Positions 1 through 12,659 of a stretch of DNA of 64,000 nucleotides are shown here, one piece after another; the stretch's first letter is position 1; each line of letters opens with the position of its first letter. The notes beneath the pieces were generated by a model, which saw nothing but the letters and a program-made list of their open reading frames with translations, had not been told where the DNA came from and did not search any database. The stretch covers positions 627,904 to 691,903 of the forward strand of contig CAXAMN010023662.1 of NCBI GenBank assembly GCA_963970005.1. Reading direction: 5' to 3'. A program made the translations under genes and the position numbers. Source of the stretch: Durusdinium trenchii. Its lineage: Eukaryota; Sar; Dinophyceae; Suessiales; Symbiodiniaceae.

Positions 1-1029
1 CATAGTGAGACAAGTGAGGGTCAACATGGATGTGCGTGGATATGGCTCCGCTTTCCATTTTCTGGTGGATTGAGGGACCCCGTATGCTTGAGCCATGGCA
101 AATGCCGAAATAGTAGTGAATCGCGGGTATCATAGTCGGGGTCATAGTCTGTGAGGCCCGTCAATCACGCAAAGCCAACAACACAGGTTCTGTGCTTGTA
201 GGCCCCTATTTTGAGGCATCCGTCTTCACAAAGAGGCATTGGAAACCAATTGATTACCTTCATTGCAATCGTGAAGAATCAACTAAAGAGTTGAAGCCAT
301 CTATTCAATTGCCCTATACCCACAAAAAGATCAAACAGCTTTGTTGCTTTGCGGGCCACGTGTTCTTTGACAGGTTCATTTCATGCCATACATATCATAT
401 CACCTCGTTTCACTCGGGACTTCTCTATCCGCCAGCACTTCAGAGAACGGTATCGATCCAATAAGCCTCTTGGAAGGCTCGCGAAGATCGTGCTGAACGC
501 GGGTGAGAGGAGTCCTGCTGGCTGGACTTGGCTTGAGTTGTGTTGGATTGGTTAGCATGAACTTCACTCAAGGTGAGCCGCTGAGCTAGCAAGTTAGTGA
601 ACCCTGGTGGTAAATGCAGGTTACCTGATTTCTGGCTGGAGGCTGTAGGGTGGGTTCGCTGGTTGAGTTTCTTGTGTTACTCACGAGAAAGTGCTTAAAT
701 ATATTGAGATTGAACTATAGAGCCGCACATGATCATTCATTATTATAGTAATAGTATCTTGCCATACTTTTGCCATAGCTGTCAACCAGGGCAACAAAGA
801 GCCACAGGGACTGCACACCGCACACCTGGACCTGCAAATAGCTGGATAGACCTTTGATGATCTTTTCGTGCAAGATCGTGCAAGGCTGTCAATGGTGTTC
901 CAGTACTCATAGTTCCATGATGTTCCATGTGGTCCACTGCCCCCCCCCCACTGTTCGGTCACACGGTTTCCCCGAGTATTCCGGTGGCACGAGCCCTTGT
1001 TTTAGTCGGGGGTATGGGTCTGGGGCAGT
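1..1029. other. No gene seen
   Basis: Mixed-composition sequence with a run of C at about 943-951 and a small AT-rich patch near 700-750. Open frames here are short and have no protein-like composition or supporting splice sites. Confidence 0.5.
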
Positions 1030-1262
1030 TCAAGAACGACGGCCCAGAGCGGTGACCATCACAAGCTGCATACCTCCATATACCTCCCCAGAAAGCACCT
1101 CTCTCCGTATTTTTTTGCGCCCAACACACGGTATCTCCAACACAACTCCCGACACGGCGTCCAAAAGCCCAACGGGGCTCTCCTGTGATGCGAGATCCCT
1201 GCATCGAACGCGGATCTCGAACCACGCGTCCCGGCACGGTGAGGGGACCGGAGACCGGAGTT
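1030..1262 (-). CDS. Candidate terminal exon, unknown protein
   Basis: Minus-strand frame of 76 codons plus stop. It starts after a possible acceptor (minus-strand TGTCGCAG, exon from 1262, two bases completing a split codon) and ends at an in-frame stop. The translation contains DAWFEIRVRCRDLASQ and GLLDAVSGVVLEIPC, with alternating charged and hydrophobic residues, whereas the other two minus frames are rich in Arg, Ser and Trp. No domain is recognised. It could be chance: one frame of this length is not rare in 64 kb. Confidence 0.38.
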
Positions 1263-3855
1263 CTGCGACATTGGTGAACATCATGGAACACATATGACAT
1301 CTATCGCATCTATATGAAAACATGAAGCATCATGAAGCATGCATGAACCCCAAAGCGATAAACCATGATAACACATCCGCTGAGTGGACCTGTTGTTTGA
1401 AGACCGGTATCATCCGTAAAAACGGATCCGTCGACCCGAACATGGACGACTCGAAGCTGGGTGCTCAGTTCTGGAAGTCAACCAATGAAGTCGACCAACG
1501 ATCACTTCGTTGGCCGAAAAAAACGACAACAACCACCGCGGCTCCCCAACACAAGAAGGTTGTCGGCTCAAGAACGTCGTTGTCTACTTGTCTGCAAGTT
1601 TGAAGTGACAGTAATGAATCTTAGTGAACCAGTTGTCATGTCCGCATGTTTCCTGAAGTCTCTGGTAGTTTGCTGGTGCCGAGCTGTCCTTCCGAGAAGA
1701 CCAGACCCACCTCTCTTCACACGAGCCCATGGTGACCAAGTGGAAATTGGAGAACCAGGAAACAACACCAGGAATGCCACATCGAGCTCTGCTCATCTAC
1801 TCACCGACCATCGTTCTTCAATGTTGTTTGGGGCTCCAGATGGTGCGGCGCCCAGTTCTTCCACCCTCCGAGCACCAACCCCTTTCGCACCAACGACCGG
1901 CCTCCGGGAGCGGCGCATCTCCTGAGGGCCGGTGGGCGAACCGGGGAACTGGCGGACCTGGCGTCGGGTTGAAGATCGACGCATCTTCAGACGTTTCACA
2001 GATCTCCAACGATAGAATCATCCAAAGAGAGACACAAAAAATGGGACGCATAGAATCATCTACTGCAATCTGCTGAAGTCCCAGTTGGGGAACTTGTCGC
2101 ATACCTGCCTTTAATGTTTCTGTGTCTGGGTACTGACCATGGCTTGGATATCGGTCCGCTTTCCCCTCACTTGAGAGTCCTTCCTAACCACCACCACGAC
2201 CGTGCTTGGTCAATCGGCCTCGCTGGTCCGGCGGGAAGATCTAAAGGACCCGTCCTGAAAGGTTCATAGGCGGGGATCGATGGGTTTTGATGGACGTCTT
2301 AAGCTCTGAAGCGACCCTGATTGAGGGTATCCTGAACACCACTTGATCAAGGATCAGTGACCTAAAAGCCTTTAAAGATTGTTTTAACTTTACTTTAAGG
2401 ATTGCTGTTAATCCCAGGCTCAAAGTGCAATCCAAGGAAGGTGAGCGGAGAAAACATCCCTAGAGCAAGCTACCAAACTATGGAGAACCTGCAAATCTTC
2501 TTCAGCTACATGGACAAGCCGTGAGAGCACGCATCAACACCAAACACCGTCAACTCCTCCGTGGCTTTGGATCTTCGCTCCTGGCTGCGTTGTTCTTACC
2601 TTACGGTCGCCGTTCTGAAGTGACGTGAAAGGCTTCTGACATGACAGGAATGGCCAAAGGCCAAAGGGTTCCCAAGAATGGTACTACTTCAAGGGTATGA
2701 AGGTATGATGTCCACCAGCTTGGAACCAGAGCAGAAAATGCCAGCCATCCCATAACTTAATAGGACACCAGTGAGGCACTTACCGTAGGTTCTGTCTCTC
2801 CTTCTAAAACCAACATTATTAGAACTCTATATATTAGTGTATATATATGTATATGTGTATATTCAGCTGACTGGCATGTTGGTGCCTAACATAAACATAA
2901 ATCATAATCTGTTGTGACCCACATCTATTATTTTGCAACTCACATCATCCTTTCCGATCAAACCTGGATACAAAGACCCAAGACCTGTCCACCTGTGCAC
3001 TCTTGCCCATGGCATCACTGGTGTTTTGCGCCTGCTTGGAAAGCCGTCGCCGCACGTCCCTGGCATCGAAACATCGAGTTACGAAGGGCTCGAGAGATCG
3101 TCCAACTCAAGGGTTCCAATCAAACCATCTCCAGTAAGGTTGGCTCCTCATTGATGGGGTTTTTACAATGAATGTTCAATTGTTTCATTCACAAGCACAT
3201 GAGTGTCCCCACGGCTGTTCTCCATTGACGAAAGAGTTTTTTTTGTGTGGTGAAAGGTGGGAGCATGTTGAAGCCGTTCCTTCAACATGTCTTAAGCATA
3301 GTTGGACCTATAAGAGAAATTCCAATGATCAAGGTATTGGTTGCATTTCTTGCTTTCATCTGCAAAGGTGGGGCATGTGTTTCAGTTTGACGCATTGAGA
3401 AACGCTGCGGACGTCGTCCGTTACGGTCGCCTCTCATCATTCCGATCGCCCCTCGGTTCTGGTCGCTCCTCAGCGAACCGGTCGAAACTGGTCGACTTGA
3501 CTGGAACAGGTCGAGTGTTTTTTTGGAGGTGTTAATTAGGTCTTCAAGGTGGGGTGAATCCCGTGAAGTGTTGACGTCATTTTTTGTTGAAATAGCTCAG
3601 TCATTTAAGTAGCCATCAAAGGCGTTTGGTGTGTGTGTGTTGAAATTAGCTCATGTTCATCCCATAAAGTAATGACTCATCTCAGCCCATCTCCATCTGT
3701 TAATACGCCTGCGCTTCACCAGCTAAGCAGCAAGCATCTCAGCACCTCTTTGAGTTTTGCTGCGGGGTTATGTGGGCTTGTTCATCCGCAAAGCACACAT
3801 GTTGTCTACTCTATGTTGAGCATGTTCCGGTTTCTTCCCCAATGAAAAGAATGAC
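1263..3855. other. Probable intron or intergenic, one weak exon candidate
   Basis: The only coding-like patch is on the minus strand at about 1818-2010 (contains ICETSEDASIFNPTPGPPVP), with G/C-rich third positions but no clear splice boundaries. A TA-rich patch lies at 2824-2866. Nothing else is supportable. Confidence 0.4.
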
Positions 3856-3895
3856 GGTATGACGACCTGGTCTCCCAGGGTATGACGACCTGGTC
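3856..3895. repeat. 17-bp direct duplication
   Basis: GGTATGACGACCTGGTC occurs at 3856-3872 and again at 3879-3895, separated by 6 bp. It is a short local tandem duplication. Confidence 0.85.
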
Positions 3896-4263
3896 GGTCT
3901 GCGTGCCGCCAAAGAGGTTCAGTTCTTCTCCCACAGGACCCATTCAAAGCAAGGGTCATATTCATTTACTTTTGTACTATGCACCTCTGTACACAACAAG
4001 TGATTACCAATCGTGGTATGGGCTTTTTTACTATTTCAATGATGCTCAGTTAAACAGTGTAGTGGAACTTGTTGAAATCAGAATTATCTTCGAATTACTA
4101 GCACAGTGGTGCCGTGCCTTCGTTACGAGCACCATCAATTTACATCGAAGAAAACACCAACTTGCGTTGGAATCTTCCACCATATGCCACACATGGTCGG
4201 CAAAGAGTTATTTCTTTTGCAAGAGATCCATCAGCTGATTGGCCAGTTTTATTTGGTTCTCAA

Positions 4264-4352
4264 AAGGCTCACTGGCCGATCAAATGGCCTCCACCAAACA
4301 AATGGCCTCACTGGCTAGCTTTTGCTCCCTGATCCAAATGGCCTCCACCAAG
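4264..4352. repeat. AAATGGCCTCCACC motif cluster
   Basis: AAATGGCCTCCACC occurs twice and AAATGGCCTCAC once within 90 bp. Related motifs recur at 25620-25690 and 50570-50612, so this belongs to a dispersed short-motif family. A weak minus-strand open frame (about 4312-4460) overlaps it. Confidence 0.7.
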
Positions 4353-4623
4353 TCTCCATCTCCGGTGTGTCTCGCCGCGACTCTCGCTCCCCTCGCGCAC
4401 GACGTCCCTGAAGGGTACCACTGGGGCGGCCTAGGCGTGCACAGAGGTGGCCGTCAGTGAAAAAAACAAAACAAGTGGGGACAAAATTTGAATATTGTAT
4501 TTTGTACATTTGTATACTATTTAATCTGATATAACTGTGTATATTATGATACATATATATATAATATATATGGGATCTGGTCGAAATGTCTTCTTCCAAA
4601 AATGGCTGAAAGTCGTGTTCACA

Positions 4624-5018
4624 TGGGGGCCCGCTACATATTCTTTACTTTTGGCACACACACACAGGTCAATGAAGGAAACATGGACCAAACAAGTATT
4701 GGCGCCAAATTGTAAGAGGCGTCACTAGCGCTGCACCGTTTTCAGCTGATCTCCGAGCTTCAAGCCATGCTTGAAACAAAAGACATGTTGCAAGTCAGCC
4801 TTGGAAGGGTCCACGCTGGAATCTGGCAATGTTTGCTAGCGCGGATCTAGCGCAGTGCTAGCGCGCGGCTAGCGCATTTTTCAGCCAGCCACTTTTCAAA
4901 AACCTGACGACATTCTCAACATGTCCTAAGGCAAACACTAGCGTCACTAGCGCAAGTCTACCGCAAACCTAGCGCCCAGCTGCAGAATAGGTGTGTTTAG
5001 CTGGGGGCCCGCTACATA
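4624..5018. repeat. CTAGCGC-rich block between 17-bp direct repeats
   Basis: TGGGGGCCCGCTACATA is present at 4624-4640 and exactly again at 5002-5018. Between them the heptamer CTAGCGC (or one-base variants) recurs about eight times, mainly at 4725-4735, 4835-4880 and 4935-4975. Direct repeats flanking a distinct motif-rich block could be the ends of a small element or a duplicated insertion site. No coding capacity is seen inside. Confidence 0.7.
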
Positions 5019-5591
5019 ATCTAATTGAAAAAACAACATCAGAAGCTACTTTCGACCCCTTTATCTATTTTTTTTATTATAGACTTTTGGCCGCTCCATA
5101 TATATATATATGTTATCTAATGTATATATATTTCTTATCTCAGCAAATGGGAGCGACTCATTGGTATTTCCTGCTTTGAGCTCCGGAGATGTTTGGCCAA
5201 GACATTTGGGACCAAACCCGAAGATCACATGTCCCTCCGAGGCGGCCCGGAGTCGTTTGTTTATCTTTATTTTTTTTCGAACGAAAAGCCATCGATCCAC
5301 CACTGCCAGCACCAAACCGAATGGAAAATAACTATGCACATACATATTAGTCCAACGGTGTCTTTAAGCTTTAAACCACCCGAACTCCGTGGTCACTCCG
5401 CTGGAGAGGGTTGGCCTTGTTTTCGTCTCCAGCTTTTGTTGGGATGTCTGTCCGGCCTTGTGGTGAGCGTGTCAAGCATCTTTCAAGAAAGAAAGGACTG
5501 CATGTTGAGATCCAACAACACTCCCGCAAATTCATAAGTCCTTGTTACTACTCTGAGGTTCATAAGTCTTGCCTCACCTTTGGCCCCATAC

Positions 5592-5942
5592 ATGGATGCT
5601 GATCATGCCAACTCCAACTCCCAAACATGGCCAACAACAACCCCTGCGCCTCCTAAGGTTTCTCCTTCCCATTCGGGTCGAGAGCTCCTCTGCCGCATGG
5701 AGAGACCATCTGCACAAAATAGGGAGGATTGGTGGACGTTGTCTATCTCATCCATGTCCGAAACCATCCAGGGGGACTTTGGTCCATCGAACCCAGGAGA
5801 CGTTCCTGAAAAGCAGACATTTGCCATGGTAGATAGATCCCTAGATATCTTCCACCAAAAGGGAGTATATGGAAGCACCTTCAAAGGGGTCACCAATGGA
5901 AGCCCCTACACCACTAAGGGACCTCCATTGGACACCCCTTGA
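5592..5942. CDS. 117-codon ORF or antisense exon, strand ambiguous
   Basis: On the plus strand an ATG-initiated frame runs from 5592 to a stop at 5942. It contains SGRELLCRMERPSAQNRED and DVPEKQTFAMVDRSLDIF, well balanced in charged and hydrophobic residues. The antisense frame 5603-5896 is also open and reads plausibly (WMVSDMDEIDNVHQSSLFC). The minus orientation fits the neighbouring exons; the plus frame has the longer ATG-initiated run. No family is recognised. A relic of a mobile element's structural gene is possible but nothing shows it. Confidence 0.4.
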
Positions 5943-6422
5943 AGGTCCAGGTAGAAGCATTGGTATTCGCCACGTGTTTCCTCCTCGCGACTACCCGCAG
6001 CTTTCCCGAAGAAGAAACTCCACAACGTGTACAGCGTGGAACCAACGTGTACAGCGTCGGGTCTGGAAGTGCACACCAAGAGGAAATGCAGATCACGTCG
6101 ATGTATGATGTATATAGTATAACTAGTAACTGATTAGTATGCTTCGTGAGTCTTGGCCTCTAATGAGGACACCCACATGGCAGAAATGAACACTCCCACA
6201 CACACACACACACAGTAGTCGACAGCAGCAGCATGCCTTCTGCTTTCGTCCGCACATAGTGGGTCTACCACCGTCGTACCAAAAATACCGTGTGGTATGG
6301 TGGGCCGTCTTCTGCACCCCCTCATCGACCGAAAAGATCACTCCGAAACCAACTCCGTATACCAAACCTTCAGCATTGTTCACCTATACATTAGGTGTTA
6401 TTAGTCGGTTATTGCTATTTCT

Positions 6423-6731
6423 TTAAGCAATCGATCTCTGGGTGTCTTCAATAATCGAACAATAGCCCATTGTACACCGCAACTGCGTCTTGAGAATCCC
6501 GATCGCACCTTCGACACACGGTTCAAATTCCAACTCCTGGCCTCGCAAGCTCTGTGCCTTGAACCCAAAGCTGGAATCAGGGGTGCGTCGTTCGCCATGC
6601 AGGACTGAGGGGCAACCGGTCGTCAGAAAACGATGAAATTCCGAAGCCAGACATGTCTTCAGTTTTGCGCTGGAAATATTGCCCAAATTGTGTGTTTTGC
6701 TTGACCCGGACCACATAGCCCGCGGATTCAA
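6423..6731 (-). CDS. Candidate exon, unknown protein
   Basis: Minus-strand frame of about 100 codons ending in a stop. Its second half (SLRGQELEFEPCVEGAIGIL) looks coding. A second minus frame, 6577-6828, overlaps it and also reads well (AGYVVRVKQNTQFGQYF), so an intron or a frameshift may lie between about 6580 and 6660. No domain is recognised. A decayed coding sequence is an equally good reading. Confidence 0.35.
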   Translation of the reverse strand: MNPRAMWSGSSKTHNLGNISSAKLKTCLASEFHRFLTTGCPSVLHGERRTPDSSFGFKAQSLRGQELEFEPCVEGAIGILKTQLRCTMGYCSIIEDTQRSIA

Positions 6732-9670
6732 AAGTAAAAAAGCAGCGATTCATAGCGATTCCTGGGTCGTTCATCCGGAGAATCTTGCCAATCGGCCAAG
6801 GACATTCGTTCCTCGGCGAGAGAAGCAAACACGAAAGTCAGCCAGAGGTTGTCTCCCAAGAAAGAAAGCACCAGCTAGTGAAAGTCCTCAACCACTACTG
6901 GTCATCAACATCAGAACTTCACCACAAAAACCATTGAGCACCATCTTCGTTCCTTGCAAATTCGCCAAACAAGGATGGACCGGATCTTCTCTTGGCCAAA
7001 AAAAGAGCTTCTTGCTGCTGAATGGCACGCCGGGACCTCTCGTTCCGGAATGGCTCGTGAGGACCTGCGTGAGGACCGCCGCATCCCGCCCCTTCGCCGG
7101 TTTGTGTCGTGGCCAAAGTCGAGAAGCCCACGAACTTAGGTGTATTCCAGCGACTTGAAAACACGTGTTTTTTCGTGTTGAACCAACGTGCGTGCGAACG
7201 CAGTTTTGAGATGAGGTTTGGATTTAACCCCTCCAGGGCATGGTACTTCTGCGGACCATGTGCCGGCGGGGCCCGTGTCGGACCGGGTGCGGACCGTGCG
7301 ATGGTTTGCGCTCAGGAGCCCAGGAGCCAAAGAAGATCGAGTCATGTACAGTATTTGAGGAGAAAAGAAGAACCAGGTGGAAGGGGAAGTCTAGCTAGCC
7401 AGGTGAAATCTAGGATGGTGAAATCTAGCCACCCCCGAGAGTTTTTCTGAACATTGGCCATAGAGCGAAAACAAATCCAGGATTCATCTGGCCTCCTTCA
7501 CCTCCTGTCGTCCGAATGTGGAGCGCACTGCTGGGGGGGAAAGCTGCTCCTGATGGCGGAGGGCGGAGGAGGGCGGAGGCACCGTGCAGCCAAGTCCCAA
7601 GTGCCTTTCAGGATCCCAATGACATGATCTCGGAGTCTTAGGAGTCTTGGGGAGGTCAAAAGTCATGACCACTGTCCTGTTGGTGTTTGGAATTCCCCCC
7701 ATGTTTAATTGTTACTCCCCATTTTCCATTTACCAGGATAACTACCAGGATCATCCAATGGATGTCCAATAGACTACCCCACCCTACTTACAGGTCTCCA
7801 ATAGACTACCCGTTGGAAGTGCTAGGTCCTAGGTATACTTAATTCCATGGATTGAAGTCATGGTCTGGCAGGTCCAGAAGGTCCCAGTTCATGGCCCTTT
7901 TTGTGTCATCTTGAAACCATGTTCTGAGAAATCGATCATAAATCGAGATACACCGTCCATTCATGTCCAGACGCCCCCTCGTTGAAAGGCCTGTCTTGTT
8001 TTTGGAAGCGCCGCGTGTGAAGGTGTGGAACGCAGTGACAGCTCGTCGTCTTCTGTCATCTTCAAGTGGGTGATGGAGACTTCAATTTAGGTGATGGCAA
8101 CCTCAAAGTAGCCATGAATGTCCATCCCAACCAAACATACATTTTAAAACATGTCGAACATTGTGCTCGATTGGTTCCAATGTTGGTATCCGTCCACCAA
8201 CCAAATAGGGCACTGGCTCGTCATCAGCTCTCATGATAGCTACAGTGCCACGCCAGTGCCTCCCCGTTCATCCCGAGACTCTCGCCTCTCAGAACTTCGA
8301 TCGCCTGGCAGAATTGCAAGCCATTTGGTCACCATGATTTGGACACTGTAATTACTCTGATTTGATAAACCTGAACATGCTTTGCTTTCGCTAACGGTTC
8401 ATGATGGTTCATGATGGTTCTTTGATGTTCTTTGGTCAAGATTCGATAGCAGGGTAGCATCTTCAAGGTCGCATCAAGGTATCAAGGTCGCTTGACCGTT
8501 TTGGGGTCATTAAGTTCCGCACAGGATACCTCCAAACAGATCATCAGTCCTTTTTGGGGATGCGTTGGAATTGCATGTAACAACCACCTGGTGAAGGGAA
8601 CTCTGTCTCAAGTTCCTCAAGGTCCATTGCTGTGACCAACGGTGGTGCACTCCGTAGTCTCACTGAAATCACCAGAACTCTCACTCCAAAGCACTGTAAC
8701 ACGCAACAATCCACATCACAGCAGGTCTGCCGGAATGCTTCGCATTGCTTCGCAGATTCACCCAAACTGGCATCGCACAGATTCGTTGGTTTAAGGAATC
8801 ACAGGAGATGCCCCACTTTGCCTTCGGCCGGACTGTCCAGGCGCCGGCGCTCTGGCCATGGGGTCGTAGAGGCGGAGGCCGCGACGTCAGGTCGCCTCTG
8901 GCCACATGGATCTCTTTGACTTTGGCCAGAAAGAACCGAAGACCCAAGTGTTGGCACCGCAGGGGAGCGGTTGGACGCGTGTGCAACGGTGTGCGACGCC
9001 CTGGAATTCGAGTGAGTCAATCAAAGCCGTCAAACCTAGAGACCTAGTCCAGATTTGCAGAGGAGGGGGGAAGTCAAACCTAGAGAAACTTTCGTCTGAA
9101 GCTGCAAGCTGCGCTGTTCCTACTGCTTGGGCCCGTTTTGCATTTGGTATCATACCGTAATGCCACTTTGTAGAGACTCTTTGTTAGAGAAGTCCCTATC
9201 ATTATTTGGTGCTCTCCAACCAGATTCTAACCGGGTCCTGTGGCTGCTTCTGAGTCTCGATCCGTTCCGCAGGGTTATGGCTCTTGAAGGCATGCTCCTG
9301 ACTGTATCTGAATTCATATAAAGGGAATCTCCGGAAAAAAGGTATTTTTTTGTACAGTCCTTCTGTGGACAGTCCTTCTATTCTGTGGACAGTGCTTCTT
9401 GTATACAACTTGCATCCCGTTTTTTTTTCGGTGAAATTCCTCAACGATGGCCCTACTGGCCCTACTAGTACAGTAAGCATCACCTATGTCAGCACAAAAA
9501 GACTTCATATAGATTTATTCACAGGGCTGCTCATAGTTTGAATCACCAGTCGGTGATGCTTGAAGCCCTCTCAGAAATGAAAACAAAAGCCCTCTCGGAA
9601 ATGAACAAACAAAAGTATCAATCAAACATCTCTCGCATTCTGGTGTTTGAAGCATTGGGACTCCCCTCAC
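6732..9670. other. Probable introns with weak minus-strand exon candidates
   Basis: Minus-strand patches with G/C-biased third positions occur at about 7220-7345 (contains RTRSDTGPAGTWSAEVPCPG), 8544-8690, 8890-9153 (contains RFDFPPPLQIWTRSLGLTAL) and 9202-9310. None has two convincing splice sites, so I do not call them as genes. Short direct repeats (TTCATGATGG) lie at 8398-8424. Confidence 0.35.
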
Positions 9671-9887
9671 ATCCAAACCACAATTGGGAAGAGACCTTTT
9701 CGTGGAGTTTCCATGCATTCTGAAACTGGGTTTCTTCCACCGCCACGAAACTCGCAGGAGCCACCTGCTGGGCATCGCGATGTCCGGCGGCGGCGCCGGT
9801 GGTAGGATGTCCGAGGGCGCCTGACTGGCATCCTGGCATGGGAAAAGCCAGATTGGCACCCGTAGCCATAGAATCCATGACAGGGAT
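9671..9887 (-). CDS. Internal exon, unknown protein
   Basis: A 217-nt minus-strand exon in phase 0 (72 codons plus one base). The acceptor is TTTTAACAAG before ATCCCTGTC, and the donor is GTGAGG, a near-canonical site. The translation (IPVMDSMATGANLAFPMPGC, then FVAVEETQFQNAWKLHEKV) has a Gly/Ala/Pro-rich first half and a charged helical second half, which is unlike chance ORFs nearby. No family is recognised. The following exon (phase 1) should lie below 9670 but was not identified. Confidence 0.55.
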
Positions 9888-11570
9888 CTTGTTAAAAGAA
9901 CACAACATGTGACAACATGCCCCATAGAAATCGAGATCATGGGTATCGATGAGTCTTGAAATATGGCTTGCAACAAACAATTTCAAGATGTTCGCTTTGC
10001 CTATAAGGAAAAGGCCTTTTGTTTGCCTTGTGCCCAAAGCCCATGCACCCACTGGCAGTGTACGTGAGCCAAACGAGTGGAAAAGCCTGCACCTGGATGT
10101 TCAACAAAAGCTGCCACCAACTATAAGGAAATTTTATCAATAAAGATCAATAAAGTCCATTTCAATGTGCGACATCATCCACACGTGCCGTGCTGTTCGT
10201 CATGATTATTCCCGGTAGAAGGCCCATTTGGAACGGTCCACCACCCCCTGCGCCACCCTGCTCTTTTCTGCCCCACCACCACACCCATGCGTCTTCCACA
10301 GGTCGACCTCTGCACCGCCACGGGTCTCAGGAGGTGCGACGTCGCGGTCGCCTCGTCGCGAGTGAGGAATTTCTCCAGTTCGAGGCCTCTCACCGCGTCA
10401 CCTCAGGTGCGAGGCCGTCGCGAGGCCGTAGGGTAGGGAACGGCACAGGGTTGACAGGGGCGGGGGGGGTAGGGATGGGGGGGGGGGGGGGGGGCACGTC
10501 CTATCTTTTTAGGATACAGTCATGTCACTCATGTCTTTGAAGTAAAAGAAACATAGAAACAATGTTGTGGTCATGAAAGGTTTGATGTGAGCAGGCTGGA
10601 GATGGATATGTGGATTCCAATACTACGTTTAAAACTATTCAGGATCCACATGTGAGGTTGCATATGGTTGCATAAATTACTTCTGAGATCAGATCTTTTG
10701 AGGGTTCCCTAGCTCCCTTCTTGAGACACCTGAAATCGATCCCATGGGCCGTGGAGTCGTCAGTGGTCTGTCGGCCACTCCGAAGCACTCCCCGTCGCCA
10801 GGCGACTGATGGAGCCCTTGGAGGAACGGAGGTCGGTGAAAGTGGGCGGTCTCGAAAGCCTGCACGGCACAGCGCCGTGGCAGGGGGGAACCATGTGGAG
10901 CCAAAAGAGCGACTTGTTGACTTGCAGTGACTTGCGGTGACTTGTTGAATCGTAGGAGTGATGAGACATGCTTGGATAATTTCTTGTTCACGATTGTTCG
11001 TGAAAGAGTTGGTGGTTCGTGCTGTAGAAATCTTTGAACCAAAGGAAGATCCTTTGCAACTTGGAAGTGACCCTCGTCGCCAGTCCTCACAAGCCACATC
11101 CACCCTCCCATGACACATCCACCCACCCATGACAGCTGGATGCAACATATGTTTCAAGCAAGATCTTGGATGCTTGGATGATCACCCGATCTTCCTGTTT
11201 TTTTCCCAGTGCCTCAAATAAGAGAGGCTCTAAGCATTTACCCAGCTGACTCGTGCACCGGACGAGCTCCCACATCCCGGACGAGCTCCGGAGCTGCCGG
11301 CCTCATGTTGCCCTCAGATCCCCCTGGCAGGTTCTGGGTTCAGACAAATCCCGGATTGCGCGGCGCGTGAAGAGATGAAGACGGTTGGGGTGCTTCTAAA
11401 GAGACGTGGTCGAAAACACATGTTTTAACGAAGATCCGTTCCAAAGTAATAATACCAATACCTGTTGGCCGCTCAGTCGGAAACCTTTTGGGCCGAGCCC
11501 CGTTGGCTATGAACATTCTGAACCATGACCAGAGTAAAATACCCAACAAAAAACACGGGAAAAGAAACAA
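9888..11570. other. Intron-like, weak exon candidates and a G run
   Basis: Weak minus-strand frames lie at 10175-10393 (contains KFLTRDEATATSHLLRPVAV) and at about 10690-10920. Neither has clean splice boundaries. The stretch also contains the G homopolymer at 10477-10494. Confidence 0.35.
10477..10494. repeat. Poly-G run (18)
   Basis: Eighteen consecutive G follow another G run at 10462-10469. It could form a G-quadruplex and is prone to length error in sequencing. Confidence 0.9.
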
Positions 11571-11636
11571 CGACATCAACAACAGCCACATCAACAACAG
11601 CCACAACAGCCACATCAACAGCAAGAACAAGAACAG
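11571..11636. repeat. CAACAACAGCCACAT-type microsatellite
   Basis: Imperfect tandem copies of CAACAACAGCCACAT grade into an AAGAACA-type tail. A minus-strand open frame across it (Leu/Trp/Met-rich) is a by-product of the repeat. Confidence 0.85.
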
Positions 11637-11642
11637 GAGTCT

Positions 11643-11785
11643 TCATCTCGCATCTCTCCTCCTTGCGGTTTCACCGCTCCGCTCCACACGACCGTTGCAC
11701 TGGACCGGTCGGTCCCGCCTGAAGCCGAGGCCGCCGAGGCCGCCGCCGACGCCGAAGCCTCGTCCGGCTGCCTCGGTGTTTCTGG
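11643..11785 (-). CDS. Candidate Gly-rich terminal exon
   Basis: The minus-strand frame reads AAGRGFGVGGGLGGLGF then RRDRPVQCNGRVERSGETAR to a stop at 11643. It has very strong G/C third positions (runs of GGC and CTC codons), typical of dinoflagellate coding bias. The glycine-rich stretch resembles low-complexity tails of RNA-binding proteins, but no domain accompanies it. The upstream boundary is unclear because several AGs are possible. The opposite strand is a Pro/Arg-rich frame. Confidence 0.4.
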
Positions 11786-12659
11786 TTTCGTGGTGCTTCT
11801 TGGTCAACTCGTTGTTTGTCTCTTTTTGTTAATGTTAGTGTGATCAAATGGACAAAACAAAGAATTAACTGCTCTATCAGACACATTTGACTGGACATGA
11901 CAAAATTGTCAAGACTACCCTCGGAACTGTGGGCTCAATCTCCAATTAGTGGTTTGTACAAGGTTTGCATCAAAATATTGCTTTTGCAACGCATCAGCAG
12001 GTATAAAGACCTACGAGTTTGTAGGGTTGGTGTTTCTGAGACAAACCCACAGAATTGTTAAACGAAACAACTGGTCTCTTCTTCGCTGGCACTGAGAATG
12101 CTGCCCATTGCTGCCGCCTTCATCAACCTGCACCTGTCAGAGGTAGGAAAACGCTGCACAATAACGCAGAAAGTATCCCCAGTGCACTGTGCACTGCATC
12201 AATTCTTCTGTAGGGATTCATCCAGACCCCCGAAACATTCACGCAGGCGTTGGATCTACAGGCCAAACGGAGACTCCGGACGGGCACTCCGAGAAATGTT
12301 CTTTTCGTCGTTGATTTGATTCGAACGTTTCGATGGCCCAAAAATTGGAAACATTGAGATAATATGAGATAATATGGTTTAACTAAGCCGGGCAACTGGC
12401 AACTTACTGCCACCTTAAGGTTTCATGATTGTTGCGAAAAGAAAGATTTTCGCTTGGTTCATCTCCATGTCCGCACCCACTTTCACTCTGCTTTAGGCAG
12501 GCCGTCCTGAACCAACGGTTGTTGGGAAGAAACACTTTAATATGCTCTAATGCTTGGCTGATTTGAAAGAAGCAAATACAAACCACTATGGTCCCACGAA
12601 CTGTCTGGCTTGTCCACCACTTCACCATGTTTGTCATGCAACTGACCTTACAAACTTAA

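Noticed and set aside
9851-9870. CCGTAGCCAT resembling the start of the dinoflagellate spliced leader
   Set aside because: The sequence continues AGAATCC rather than TTTGGCTCAAG; no full or relict spliced leader was found anywhere.
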